A stretch of 64,000 nt of DNA from DYRB01 sp963709645 (GTDB taxonomy: Bacteria; Pseudomonadota; Gammaproteobacteria; Chromatiales; Chromatiaceae): NCBI GenBank assembly GCA_963709645.1, contig CAVPXP010000048.1, forward strand, positions 1-64,000, written 5' to 3'. Position 1 is the first letter of the stretch. Each line of letters starts with the position of its first letter. The notes below the pieces were generated by a model, which did no database searches, was not told where the DNA came from, and worked only from the letters and a program-made list of their open reading frames with translations. The position numbers were made by a program, and so were the translations under genes. Positions 7,365 to 16,221 of this stretch are shown here, in pieces.

Positions 7365-8353
7365 ATGACCGTCCGAGACAGCCGTAACATCTTGGTGACC
7401 GGCGGCGCCGGCTACATCGGCAGCCATGCCTGCAAGGCCCTTGCCCGCGCCGGCTATCACGCCGATTGCCTGCGACAACCTCGTCTACGGTCACCCGTGG
7501 GCGGTGCAGTGGGGGCCGTTGGAGCAGGGCGATATTGCCGACCGGCCCTGGCTGGACAGCGCTCATCGAGCGGTACCGCCGCTGGCGGTGATGCATTTCG
7601 CGGCCTATGCCTATGTCGGGGAGTCGGTGCAGGATCCGGGCAAGTATTACCGCAACAACGTCGTCGGCACGCTCACGCTGCTCGAAGCGATGCGCGACCA
7701 CGGTATCTCCCGGCTGATCTTCTCCAGCACCTGCGCTACCTATGGCGTACCGCAGGCGATTCCGATCCCGGAGACGCATCCGCAGGCGCCGATCAACCCC
7801 TATGGGGCCTCGAAGTTGATGATCGAGCGGATGCTCGGCGACTTCGACGTCGCCCACGGCCTGCGCTCGGTCGCACTGCGCTATTTCAATGCCGCGGGAG
7901 CGGACCCCGATGGGGAGGTCGGCGAGAGCCATGACCCGGAGACGCACCTGATCCCGCTGGTGCTCGAAGCGGCCGCACGGGCGCCGGCCGCATATCACGG
8001 TCTTCGGCGAGGACTACGACACGCCGGACGGCACCTGCATCCGGGATTACATCCACGTAGCCGACCTGGCGGACGCCCATGTCCTTGCCCTTCGGTCCTT
8101 GGAGGCGGGTGCCCCGAGCACGGCTTACAACCTTGGGAACGGGCAGGGTTTCTCCGTCCGCGAGGTGATCGGGCGTGCCCGGCAGGTCACGGGAAGGGAG
8201 ATCCCGGTGGTCTTTGGTCCGCGACGTGCTGGTGACCCGCCGCGGTTGGTGGGCGATGCCCTGCGGGCGACGAAGGAACTGGGCTGGCGGCCGCGCCATG
8301 CGGATCTCGACCAGATCTTGCAGACGGCCTGGGTTTGGCATAGCTCGCGTTGA
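7365..8353 (+). pseudogene. galE: UDP-glucose 4-epimerase, frameshifted
   Basis: The extended SDR signatures are all present but in three frames. ILVTGGAGYIGSHACKALA, the NAD-binding loop, lies at 7390-7450. From about 7455 a second frame has MHFAAYAYVGESVQ, FSSTCATYG and the catalytic-type YGASK. From about 7990 a third frame has YDTPDGTCIRDYIHVADL and a C-terminal substrate region ending near 8353. GalE interconverts UDP-glucose and UDP-galactose for polysaccharide synthesis. The ATG at 7365 begins the family N-terminus. Two indels must be repaired for a working enzyme. The 145 bp that follow carry nothing recognisable. Confidence 0.85.
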
Positions 8354-8498
8354 TGCTATGAAGCCCGCAGCCGGGTGGGCCTTTGGGGGCGCGAATGAGC
8401 CGACAGAGGATCACTGCAGGTGACCGCGGAGGCTCATCTGGTCAACCAGTCCACCTAGACCGCTTTGTCGCCGGGTCGTGTCGGGACGGGTTCCCGAT

Positions 8499-9680
8499 CT
8501 ATGGCGATTTCCCGTCCGACTCCGCGCTGTGGCCGACGATCCGCTGCTCCTTTTTCCGGTTGCATACGGTGGCTGCCAAGGTTGCAGTGGCTCTGAACGC
8601 GTCGGCCGCGCGATCCTGCAGAGCCAGCGTAAAGGCGCCCTGAACCGCTAGGGGTATGCCCGCGAGGCGCGTGGGCAGGTTGTGATCGATCCAGTAGGCG
8701 AGGTAGGCCCGCCGGAGCCGGCCTGGTCGGAGTTTGTGCAGCACCTCCGCTTCCACGGGGGTGGCCAGCATCGCGCGCAGCCAGTGGAGTGTGGCCCACG
8801 CCGCCGTGCGCAGACCGGCCTTCGCGACGATGGCGAGCACCTGATCCCAGTCGGGGTCCCTGGTTCGGATCAGGCGGTCAAGCTCCACCAGGCGCACCAG
8901 CTTTGCCGCGGGTCCGCACACGTGCTTGGCAAAGGCGGGATGGACCAGCATGACCAGCAGGTTCGCTGTATCGTCCAGGACCCAGAGGTGATTGCACTGT
9001 TTTCGGCGTTCGAGCAGGGTCGGCGCGAGCTCGAAACGGCTGCGTCCCGGTCGGAACAGCCGCCAATGCAGGTCCACATGCACATGGCCGTCGAAGAGGG
9101 CGACCTCGTGGCTGAGGTTTGTTGGATCGACCGCGAGGGTCATTCCGCAGCGTATCAGTGTCTTAAGCGCCGCGTCGCGCTGGTCCGTCGCAACCAGGAT
9201 GTCCAGGTCGTCCATGGGGCGGAGCGTCGGATCGGTGTAAAGGCTCTCGCGGAGTCCGGCGCCCTTAAAGACCGAATACAGGATGTCCGCATCGCTCAGC
9301 GCGGCAACGGCCTTGCGAAGGGTTTGATCTTGCAGCAAGTACATCGCGGCAGCGCCTGCACGAGCCTTCGCCGCGGTGTTCCTCAACAGGGGCGGAACGG
9401 CGGGGAGATCATCGGCCGGTTGCCGCCGCAGGAAGTCGTTCCACAAGGGTCCGAGCCCGTTCTGAACCAGGAAATTGCAGAAGCCTGGCGTGTCGGACCT
9501 CAGTACGGCTTCGAGGCCTTCGCTGTCAGGACCGCGGCGCCATGGGTAGAGGGCGGCTCTATGCACCAGGAACGGGTCGGATGGGGGGCGGGTCACTCGT
9601 GGCACGGGATGCACCGCGTATGGTTGGCGCGGCGGGCGGGCTTGCACCGGTCCGCTGCGTGATGGGAACGTCCAGAGCAC
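8499..9680 (-). CDS. Nucleotidyltransferase-family protein (NTP_transf_5 type)
   Basis: The frame encodes up to 393 residues. The centre carries SVFKGAGLRESLYTDPTLRPMDDLDILV, a polymerase-beta-like nucleotidyltransferase core whose DDLDILV supplies the metal-binding aspartates, followed by GHVHVDLHWRLF. The rest is helical. Members of this uncharacterised family recur in capsule, exopolysaccharide and peptide-modification clusters; substrate and product are unknown. The annotated ATG at 9680 may be too early, since the first 30 or so residues are Pro/Arg-rich and unlike a folded domain. It lies opposite to its neighbours and is unbroken although the genes on both sides are frameshifted. Confidence 0.75.
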   Translation of the reverse strand: MLWTFPSRSGPVQARPPRQPYAVHPVPRVTRPPSDPFLVHRAALYPWRRGPDSEGLEAVLRSDTPGFCNFLVQNGLGPLWNDFLRRQPADDLPAVPPLLRNTAAKARAGAAAMYLLQDQTLRKAVAALSDADILYSVFKGAGLRESLYTDPTLRPMDDLDILVATDQRDAALKTLIRCGMTLAVDPTNLSHEVALFDGHVHVDLHWRLFRPGRSRFELAPTLLERRKQCNHLWVLDDTANLLVMLVHPAFAKHVCGPAAKLVRLVELDRLIRTRDPDWDQVLAIVAKAGLRTAAWATLHWLRAMLATPVEAEVLHKLRPGRLRRAYLAYWIDHNLPTRLAGIPLAVQGAFTLALQDRAADAFRATATLAATVCNRKKEQRIVGHSAESDGKSP

Positions 9681-9715
9681 GCGGTCCTCGGCACATCGAC
9701 TCCTAGACGTCCGGG

Positions 9716-10937
9716 ATGCGAATCATCTTCGTCAACCGCTTTTTTTCCCCGGACCATTCCGCGACCAGCCAGATGGTGTCGGATCTCGCGTTCTTCCTGG
9801 CGAAGCGCGGGCACAGGGTCGACGTGATTACGAGTCGGCAACGCTACGATGCCCCGGATGCGCGCCTGGCAGCAACGGAGAATATCAACGGTGTCGAGGT
9901 CCACCGGGTCTGGACCTCCCGTTTCGGCCGCGGATTTCTCCCTGGTCGGGCGATCGATTACCTGACGTTTTACCTGAGCACCGCATGGCACTTGTTGCGG
10001 CTGGCGGGTGCTGGGGATCTGGTGGTGGCGAAGACGGACCCGCCGTTGATCTCGGTCGTCGCCGGCTGGGTGAGCCGGGTTGCGTCGGGCGCGGCTGGTG
10101 AACTGGCTGCAGGATCTGTTCCCGGAGGTGGCGACGGCCTGGGTGTCGGCCTGCGACGGGGCGCGACAGAGTGAGCTGCCTGACGCGGTTCCGCGACCGC
10201 TCTCTGCAGAAGGCGACGTGAATGTGGCCATCGGCGAGGGGATGCGCCAGCGGCTCGTCGCGCTGGGCGTGGACGAGGGGCGGGTGCGTGTGGTCCACAA
10301 CTGGTCCGACGATGAGCGGATTCGCCCGCTGTTCCCTGCGCGTCGAACCCGCTGCGCGGGGAGTGGGGGCTCGATGGCAAATTTGTCGTCGGCTATTCGG
10401 GCAACCTTGGTCGGGCCCATGAGTACGAGACGCTGTTGGCGCTGCGGATCGGCTTGCGGGAGCGAGCGACGACCTGGTGTTTCTGTTCATTGGGGGCGGC
10501 GCGTCGATGGACGGGTTGCGGACCGAGGCCCGAGGCGCGCGGGCTCGGTAATCTGATGTTTCGGCCCTACCAGCCCGCCGAGCGCCTGGCCGAGAGCCTG
10601 GCGGTGCCGGATGTCCATCTGGTCGTCCTGCGGCCGGGAGATGGAGGGCTTGATCGTGCCGAGCAAGTTCTATGGGATTGCCGCCGCGGGACGGCCCACG
10701 ATCTTCGTGGGCAGCCGCGAAGGGGAGATTGCGGGGTTGTTGGCCTCCGGGGAGGCTGGGCTCGCGGTTGCCCAGGGTGATGGATCGGGGTTGGCGGAGG
10801 CGGTGCTCAGGCTGCGGGACGATCCGGAGCTGCGCGAGCGCATGGGGCGCAACGCGCGGCGGCTGTGCGAGGAGCGATTCTCTCGGGCGGCGGCGCTGGA
10901 GCGGTGGGAGCAGGTGCTGATCGATGCAGCGGGATAG
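9716..10937 (+). pseudogene. GT4-type glycosyltransferase (WbuB/WcaI-like), heavily frameshifted
   Basis: The N-terminal piece is clear: IIFVNRFFSPDHSATSQMVSDLA, then LVVAKTDPPLISVVAG. Later pieces occur in changing frames: LVNWLQDLFPEVA (about 10095), DVNVAIGEGMRQRL to VVHNWSDD (about 10219-10310), FVVGYSGNLGRAHEYETLLA (about 10382), LVFLFIGGGASMDGL (about 10474), GLGNLMFRPYQPAERLAE (about 10540) and GLIVPSKFYGIAAAGRP to the end (from about 10640). At least six indels are required. The conserved order shows that this was a complete GT-B enzyme that extended a surface sugar chain. It is the most damaged gene in the window. Confidence 0.82.
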
Positions 10938-11064
10938 GCTTTGCGAGGCGTCTGGACATTCGATCCGAAGAATGGTCGCAGGCTTAGGCCGGGTGCAGCA
11001 TGGTCGCGTTAGGCTGGCCTCGGCCTAGTCCGGCGTCCACGGGCACACGTGTGGCGTCCAGCCA

Positions 11065-11853
11065 ATGCCTCTCTACCTGACCAAGGTTCTGTCGCTGCTC
11101 GCCCTGCCCTTGACCTGGGCGCTGCTCCTGGCGCTTGCGGCTCTGGTGCTGGCGGCCCTCGGGCGCAGGCAGGCGTCGGGCTGGACGATCGCCGTTCAGG
11201 TTGGGCTGTTATGGCTGCTTGGGATGCCTTGGACGGCCTGCTGCCTCACAGCCTGGCTGGAGGCACCTTTCCCACCCGTTGCGCTGGAGCAGACGCCGGT
11301 GGCCGATGTGGTCATCGTGCTCGGCGGGGCGGTGGGTCCCGTTGGGGACCCTCCGGTGGAGAACCTATCCGGCGGATCGAACCGCGTCTTGCGGGCAGCG
11401 CGCCTGTTCCGGGCGGGCAAGGTCAGTCACATCCTTGCATCTGGCGGCAACCAACCCTGGCTCGGCGACGGAGTGCCGGAGGCGGAGCTGATGCGCGATC
11501 TCCTGGTCGAGTGGGGGGTGCCGCGGGACGCCATTGTCACTGAGTCGGAGAGCCAGAATACGCGGCAGAACGCGCTGTTCGCTTCCGAGATCGTCCGTGC
11601 CGCGGGTTGGGAGCGTGTGCTCCTGGTGACATCGGCGTCACATATGGCGCGCGCGGTCGGCGCGTTTCGCGCGGTGGGTATCGACGTGATTCCCTCGCCG
11701 ACGGCCTTTGGCGTGCTTGAGGCCCCGCCGCTCGATCTGCTGGACTTTCTGCCCAACGCGGGGGCGTTGGCGCAGTCGAGCGGCGTCATCCACGAGCTGA
11801 TCGGGAGGTGGTTTTATTGCTGGCAGGGTTGGTCTGACGCATCCTGCGGCTGA
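11065..11853 (+). CDS. YdcF/ElyC-family (DUF218) envelope protein
   Basis: This 262-residue protein has two N-terminal membrane segments (about residues 8-34 and 41-62), then a DUF218 domain: VADVVIVLGGAV, GKVSHILASGG, MRDLLVEWGVPRDAIVTESESQNTRQNA, VLLVTSASHMARAVGAFRAVG. DUF218 proteins such as SanA and ElyC affect envelope integrity and undecaprenyl-phosphate-linked polymers; the chemical activity is unproven. Its place beside a WecA-type transferase gene supports a role in envelope polysaccharide. The frame is intact, unlike the cluster just upstream. Confidence 0.85.
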   Translation: MPLYLTKVLSLLALPLTWALLLALAALVLAALGRRQASGWTIAVQVGLLWLLGMPWTACCLTAWLEAPFPPVALEQTPVADVVIVLGGAVGPVGDPPVENLSGGSNRVLRAARLFRAGKVSHILASGGNQPWLGDGVPEAELMRDLLVEWGVPRDAIVTESESQNTRQNALFASEIVRAAGWERVLLVTSASHMARAVGAFRAVGIDVIPSPTAFGVLEAPPLDLLDFLPNAGALAQSSGVIHELIGRWFYCWQGWSDASCG

Positions 11854-11941
11854 CGGCGCGAGACGGCAATGCACGCGGAGCCATTGCGGTGCATCATCGC
11901 CGCTTCTTCACTAGGCCACTGGCTACCCTGCGCTAGGGCTC

Positions 11942-12033
11942 CATTTTCAAGCGCTTAAGGCGCTTGAAAATGCCGGGCCATCCCTGGCCCGGACGGGAAA
12001 CGCAATAAATCAGCGTTTCCCTAGTTGTCGGGG
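11942..12033. repeat. Multi-hairpin repeat, copy 1
   Basis: Three perfect hairpins follow each other. Arms CATTTTCAAGCGC / GCGCTTGAAAATG (13 bp) span 11942-11972, arms CCGGGCCA / TGGCCCGG span 11973-11992, and arms GGGAAACGC / GCGTTTCCC span 11995-12021. The tail is TAGTTGTCGGGG. A related element ends at 36226. This copy lies between convergent genes and provides the stop codon of the WecA-like gene. It could act as a transcription terminator, but there is no T-run. Confidence 0.85.
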
Positions 12034-13097
12034 TGACGTCCAATGATGAGTCGGCGGATCGTTCGTGCGAAACGCCAGGCGGAGGACATGAACCAATGAT
12101 GGAGCAGGATGAACAAGATAAACCCGGCGAACATCAGGGGCTCCGGGATGCCGGCCAACGAGGCCGCGATGGCAATGGTTCCGAATGACGCGGCGCTGCC
12201 CGCAATGATGAGCACGGTCCCGCTGACGCCGAATCCCGCCCGCTGCAGCACGTGATGGACGTGGTCGCAGTCTGGCCTGAACATCGACAGACCTTTTCGA
12301 TGCCGGCGCCACATGGTGACAAGCGTATCGACCACGGGAAATGCCACCAGCCACAATAGGCCGATGGGGGGGAGCTCGGACTGCGGATGCTGAAACAGTA
12401 CCAGCACCGCCCAGGCCACGACGAAGCCCAGCAGGTTACTGCCGGCATCACCCATGAAAACCGGTGCCTTGTCACGCCAGGGAAAGCGATAGTTGAAAAC
12501 CAGAAAGCCGCAAATGCAGGCGATGACAAGCACGCCGGCGAGGGCGACCGGGGCGAGGCCCGCGTGGGATGCATACGCGCAAATCGGCACCAGCATGGCG
12601 ATGACGACGGTCGCGGCAAGGCCATCCAGACCATCCAGCATATTGACGCCGTTGATGAGACCAACGACGGCGAATAGGGTAAAGGGCACCGTCAGGTAGC
12701 CGAGAGAAATGGGCCCCAGGCCAACGAGGTCGCCCAAGCTGTCGATGGTCAGCCCGCCCCAGATCGCGAGGAAGCCGGCGGCCACGCATTGCGCGGCAAG
12801 CCGGACCCGATAGCCGAGCGGCTTGATGTCGTCGATGACGCCGACGACCACCAGCAGCGTCGACCCCGCGGCGAGGGGGCCCAGGGTCTGCAACGGAATG
12901 TCGGCGAGCAAGAAGCTGGCCACCACCCCGAGGTAGATCGCGATCCCGCCGACGATCGGGGTGGGGGCGGTGTGACACTTGCGCTCGTCGGGATGGTCAA
13001 GGAGCGAGACCCGCTCGGCCATGGGGATGAAGAGCGCGATGAGGACGCTCGTCAGCCCCAGGCCCCCAAGGGCGGCCAAGTGAGTTGTTGTCAGCAC
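12021..13097 (-). CDS. WecA/MraY-family undecaprenyl-phosphate sugar-1-phosphate transferase
   Basis: The 358-residue polytopic membrane protein has about ten hydrophobic segments and the family's cytoplasmic motifs: Asp89-Asp90 in GVIDDIKPLG, NGVNMLDGLDGLA near residues 150-161, GDAGSNLLGF near 216-225, and the HVHHVL histidine cluster near 279-284. Such enzymes move GlcNAc-1-P or a related sugar phosphate from its UDP carrier to undecaprenyl phosphate, starting O-antigen, common-antigen or capsule synthesis. The exact sugar cannot be read from sequence, so no symbol is given. Its stop codon lies in the multi-hairpin repeat. Confidence 0.88.
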   Translation of the reverse strand: MLTTTHLAALGGLGLTSVLIALFIPMAERVSLLDHPDERKCHTAPTPIVGGIAIYLGVVASFLLADIPLQTLGPLAAGSTLLVVVGVIDDIKPLGYRVRLAAQCVAAGFLAIWGGLTIDSLGDLVGLGPISLGYLTVPFTLFAVVGLINGVNMLDGLDGLAATVVIAMLVPICAYASHAGLAPVALAGVLVIACICGFLVFNYRFPWRDKAPVFMGDAGSNLLGFVVAWAVLVLFQHPQSELPPIGLLWLVAFPVVDTLVTMWRRHRKGLSMFRPDCDHVHHVLQRAGFGVSGTVLIIAGSAASFGTIAIAASLAGIPEPLMFAGFILFILLHHWFMSSAWRFARTIRRLIIGRHPDN

Positions 13098-13150
13098 GGT
13101 GGCTATCCTTACTGCTCGGCCTTAAGTGGTCAGTGTGGGGCCGCTGCCCG

Positions 13151-14491
13151 TCACATCCCCAGCTTTTTCTCGAGGTAATGGATGTTGACCCCGCCGGCCT
13201 GGAAGGCCGCGTCTTTCATCAAGATCCGCTGGAGCTTGATGTTGGTATTGATGCCGTCGATGACAGTCTCGCGCAGCGCATTGCACATGCGGGCCAGGGC
13301 GCATTCCCGGTTCTCGCCGTGGGCGATGAGCTTGCCGATCATGGAGTCGTAGTAGGGCGGGACCACGTAGCCGCTGTAGATGTGGGTCTCCATGCGGATG
13401 CCGGGCCCGCCGGGGGCGTGGAACTCCTGGATCCTGCCCGGGCTCGGCATGAAGGTCTCGGAGTCCTCGGCATTCAGGCGGCACTCGATGGCGTGCCCGC
13501 GCAGGACGATGTCCTCTTGCCGGATGCGCAGCTTCTCCCCGGCGGCGACGCGGATCTGCTCTTTGACGATGTCCACCCCGGTGACCATCTCCGTGACGGG
13601 GTGCTCGACCTGCACCCGGGTGTTCATCTCGATGAAGAAGAATTCGCCGTTCTCGTACAGGAACTCGAAGGTCCCCGCGCCGCGGTAGCCGATGCGGCGG
13701 CAGGCCTCAGCGCAGCGTTCGCCGATGCCGCGCCGCTGCTCCTCTGTGATCCCCGGGGCCGGCGACTCCTCGATGACCTTCTGGTGGCGGCGCTGCATCG
13801 AGCAGTCACGCTCGCCCAAGTGGACGGCGTTGCCGTACTGGTCGGCCATGACCTGGAACTCGACGTGGCGCGGGTTCTCCAGGTACTTCTCCATGTAGAC
13901 CATGTCGTTATTGAAGGCCGCCGCGGCTTCGCCCCGGGTCAGTGAGACGGAGTTGAGCAGCGTCGCCTCAGAGTGGACCACGCGCATCCCGCGCCCGCCG
14001 CCGCCGCCGGAGGCCTTGATGATGATCGGATAGCCGATTGCTCTGGCCAACTCCACGGTTCGTTTCTTATTGTCGTCCAGGGGTCCGTCGGAGCCGGGGA
14101 CGCAGGGCACCCCGGCCTCTTGCATGGCTTTGATGGCGGAGACCTTGTCGCCCATCAGGCGGATAGTTTCCGGGCGGGGGCCGACGAAGATGAAGCCGCT
14201 GCGTTCGACCCGCTCGGCAAAATCGGCATTCTCCGAGAGGAAGCCGTAGCCCGGGTGGATGGCCACGGAATCGGTCACCTCCGCCGCGCTGATAATGGCG
14301 GGGACCTGCAGGTAGCTGTCGCGCGACGGCGGCGGCCCGATACAGACGGTCTCGTCGGCAAGGAGGACGTGCTTCAAGTCCTTGTCCGCCGTGGAGTGGA
14401 CCGCGACCGTCTTAATGCCGAGCTCGCGGCAGGCGCGCAGGATGCGGAGGGCGATTTCGCCCCGATTGGCAATCAGCAGCTTTTCAATCAT
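13151..14491 (-). CDS. accC: Biotin carboxylase subunit of acetyl-CoA carboxylase
   Basis: The 446-residue protein is full length. It opens KLLIANRGEIALRILRACRELGI, has the ATP-grasp glycine loop ASGGGGGRGMRVV, HLGERDCSMQRRHQKVIEE, and EMNTRVQVEHPVTEMVTGVD with the catalytic-type Glu/Asn/Arg. It carboxylates biotin on AccB with ATP and bicarbonate, the first half-reaction of malonyl-CoA formation. It is the last gene of aroQ-accB-accC, 63 nt after accB. The frame is intact. Confidence 0.96.
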   Translation of the reverse strand: MIEKLLIANRGEIALRILRACRELGIKTVAVHSTADKDLKHVLLADETVCIGPPPSRDSYLQVPAIISAAEVTDSVAIHPGYGFLSENADFAERVERSGFIFVGPRPETIRLMGDKVSAIKAMQEAGVPCVPGSDGPLDDNKKRTVELARAIGYPIIIKASGGGGGRGMRVVHSEATLLNSVSLTRGEAAAAFNNDMVYMEKYLENPRHVEFQVMADQYGNAVHLGERDCSMQRRHQKVIEESPAPGITEEQRRGIGERCAEACRRIGYRGAGTFEFLYENGEFFFIEMNTRVQVEHPVTEMVTGVDIVKEQIRVAAGEKLRIRQEDIVLRGHAIECRLNAEDSETFMPSPGRIQEFHAPGGPGIRMETHIYSGYVVPPYYDSMIGKLIAHGENRECALARMCNALRETVIDGINTNIKLQRILMKDAAFQAGGVNIHYLEKKLGM

Positions 14492-14554
14492 AAGGTCAGG
14501 CGCGGGCCATGCGTTGAAGGGGCGGCGTGGCGGCAGGGCCGCGCCAGGGCCTGA

Positions 14555-15028
14555 TCATAGGATGACGAACAGGGGCTGGTTGTACTCCACCGGCTGTCCG
14601 TTTTCGACCAGGATGCGCTTGACGGTCCCCGATTTCTCGCACTCGATCTGGTTGAGTATCTTCATGGCCTCGATGATGCAGAGGGTGTCGCCGGCCTTGA
14701 CCACCTGGCCCTCTTCCACGAACGACTTGCTGCCCGGGGCTGGCGACCGATAGAAGGTCCCGACCATGGGCGAGCGGACCAGATTTTCTTCAGGCTCCTC
14801 ATCGCTGGGGGCCGGCAGCACGTCATTGCCCGCCACTTGCGCTAGGCTCGGGACCTGGATCTGGGACGGGGTGCCTTGGGGCAGCATGCCCGGGGAGAAG
14901 TACATCGGCGGCGGCTGGGTGCCGTGGCGGCTGATGCGGACCGACTCCTCACCCTCGTGGATTTCGATTTCGGCGACGTTGGAGAGCTCCAGCAGCTCGA
15001 TGAGTTTCTTGACCTTGCGGATATCCAT
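14555..15028 (-). CDS. accB: Biotin carboxyl carrier protein of acetyl-CoA carboxylase
   Basis: The 157-residue protein has a helical N-terminus (DIRKVKKLIELLELSNVAEIEIHEGEESVRI), a Pro-rich linker, and a C-terminal biotinyl domain with PMVGTFYRSPAPG and IIEAMKILNQIE, where the Lys is biotinylated by BirA. It carries CO2 from AccC to the carboxyltransferase. It starts 5 nt after the aroQ stop, so the two are co-transcribed. Length and motifs are standard. Confidence 0.96.
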   Translation of the reverse strand: MDIRKVKKLIELLELSNVAEIEIHEGEESVRISRHGTQPPPMYFSPGMLPQGTPSQIQVPSLAQVAGNDVLPAPSDEEPEENLVRSPMVGTFYRSPAPGSKSFVEEGQVVKAGDTLCIIEAMKILNQIECEKSGTVKRILVENGQPVEYNQPLFVIL

Positions 15029-15033
15029 TGACG

Positions 15034-15495
15034 TTATCGGTTCTCTTGGGCTTTGGCTGGCTCGAGCCGCGCGAGGGCGGCGAGCAGGGCGAGGTCGTAG
15101 CCCTGGGCGCCGAGCCCGCTGATGACCCCCACCGCCACGTCGGAGAAGTACGACTTGGCGCGGAAGGGCTCGCGGGCGTAGACGTTGGACAGGTGGACCT
15201 CGATGAAGGGGATGGCCACCCCCAGCAGGGCATCGCGCAGGGCAATACTGGTATGGGTAAAGGCCGCAGGGTTGATGATGATGAAGGCGACGCCGTCGCG
15301 ACCGGCGCCGTGGATGGCGTCGATCAGCTCGTGCTCGGCGTTGCTTTGGACAAAGCGCAGGGCATGGCCCGCGGCCGCGGTCTGCATTGCCAAGCGGGCC
15401 TGGACGTCCGCCAGGGTGTCTCGACCATAGTGCCCAGGCTCTCGGGTGCCGAGCAGGTTCAGGTTGGGCCCGTTGACGACCAGGATTGCCGACAT
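15034..15495 (-). CDS. aroQ: Type II 3-dehydroquinate dehydratase
   Basis: The ATG at 15495 gives the exact family start MSAILVVNGPNLNLLGTREP with the Arg/Tyr loop GHYG. IINPAAFTHTSIALRDAL and the catalytic-type His in EVHLSNVYAREPFR follow. The protein has 153 residues and forms a dodecamer in characterised relatives. It dehydrates 3-dehydroquinate in the shikimate pathway. Coupling to accB and accC is typical of gammaproteobacteria. A TTG three codons upstream is a less likely start. Confidence 0.95.
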   Translation of the reverse strand: MSAILVVNGPNLNLLGTREPGHYGRDTLADVQARLAMQTAAAGHALRFVQSNAEHELIDAIHGAGRDGVAFIIINPAAFTHTSIALRDALLGVAIPFIEVHLSNVYAREPFRAKSYFSDVAVGVISGLGAQGYDLALLAALARLEPAKAQENR

Positions 15496-15636
15496 CGCTC
15501 GCAACTCGCGTATGAAGGCCCCGAACGGGGAGAACCCGGCCTGCGCGGCCTCGGGCCGGGGCCGGAAAACGTGTCGCGATTGTCCGGTTTTCGGCCGGGG
15601 CTGTCCAGTTGCCGGAAGGGGTCTCTTTACCGCCCG

Positions 15637-16221
15637 TTAACCGCCGTTGGCTGCCGTTTCGGGCGGGGCGGGGGCGGGGAGCAAGGGGGCGAGCTCGGCC
15701 TCGAGGGTTGTGGCGCTGACCTCGCCGACCTGGCTGAAAGTCCGCCGGCCGCGGCGGTCGAAGATCACCGTGAAGGGGAGCCCGTGCATGCGGTTTCCCA
15801 GGCTGCGCGACATTTCGATGGAGCTGACGTCGCCGATCAGGATGGGGTAATTCACGGGGTGGTCGATGAGAAACTGCTCCACGGCGTCCTGGGTGTCGAT
15901 AGCGATCCCTACCACCTGGAGTTGGCTGGGGTCATAGGCCTGCTGGGCGCGGATCAGGGTTGGCATCTCGCGTACGCAGGGCGGGCACCAGGACGCCCAG
16001 TAATTGATCACCAAGACCTTTCCGGCCCAACTCGCGCTGGCGATCTCCCTCCCGTTGAGGTCAGGAAGACTGAAGTCCGGCAGGCTGTCCGTGCGGCCGC
16101 CGCGCGCCGCGGTCAGCGGGTGAATCTTGCTGTCTTGGAGCCAGTGCTGGCCGAAGATCGCCGCACCAATGCTGATGCCGCCGGCCAGGACGGTGACCAG
16201 AATGACTTTGACTGCGCTCAC
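15637..16221 (-). CDS. TlpA/ResA-like membrane-anchored thioredoxin
   Basis: This 194-residue protein has one N-terminal membrane helix (about residues 4-22) and a periplasmic thioredoxin-like domain: FSLPDLNGREIASASWAGKVLVINYWASWCPPC with the redox CxxC, then LQVVGIAID, and a cis-Pro region HGLPFTVIFDRRG. The Ala/Pro-rich tail is short. Proteins of this type reduce periplasmic disulfides, often for cytochrome c maturation. Its GTG start overlaps the dsbD stop (GTGA), so DsbD is the probable electron donor. The specific target is unknown. Confidence 0.9.
   Translation of the reverse strand: MSAVKVILVTVLAGGISIGAAIFGQHWLQDSKIHPLTAARGGRTDSLPDFSLPDLNGREIASASWAGKVLVINYWASWCPPCVREMPTLIRAQQAYDPSQLQVVGIAIDTQDAVEQFLIDHPVNYPILIGDVSSIEMSRSLGNRMHGLPFTVIFDRRGRRTFSQVGEVSATTLEAELAPLLPAPAPPETAANGG

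Noticed and set aside
8682..9662. Plus-strand open frame of 326 codons
   Set aside because: It is antisense to the nucleotidyltransferase, which carries the recognisable motif; this frame has none.
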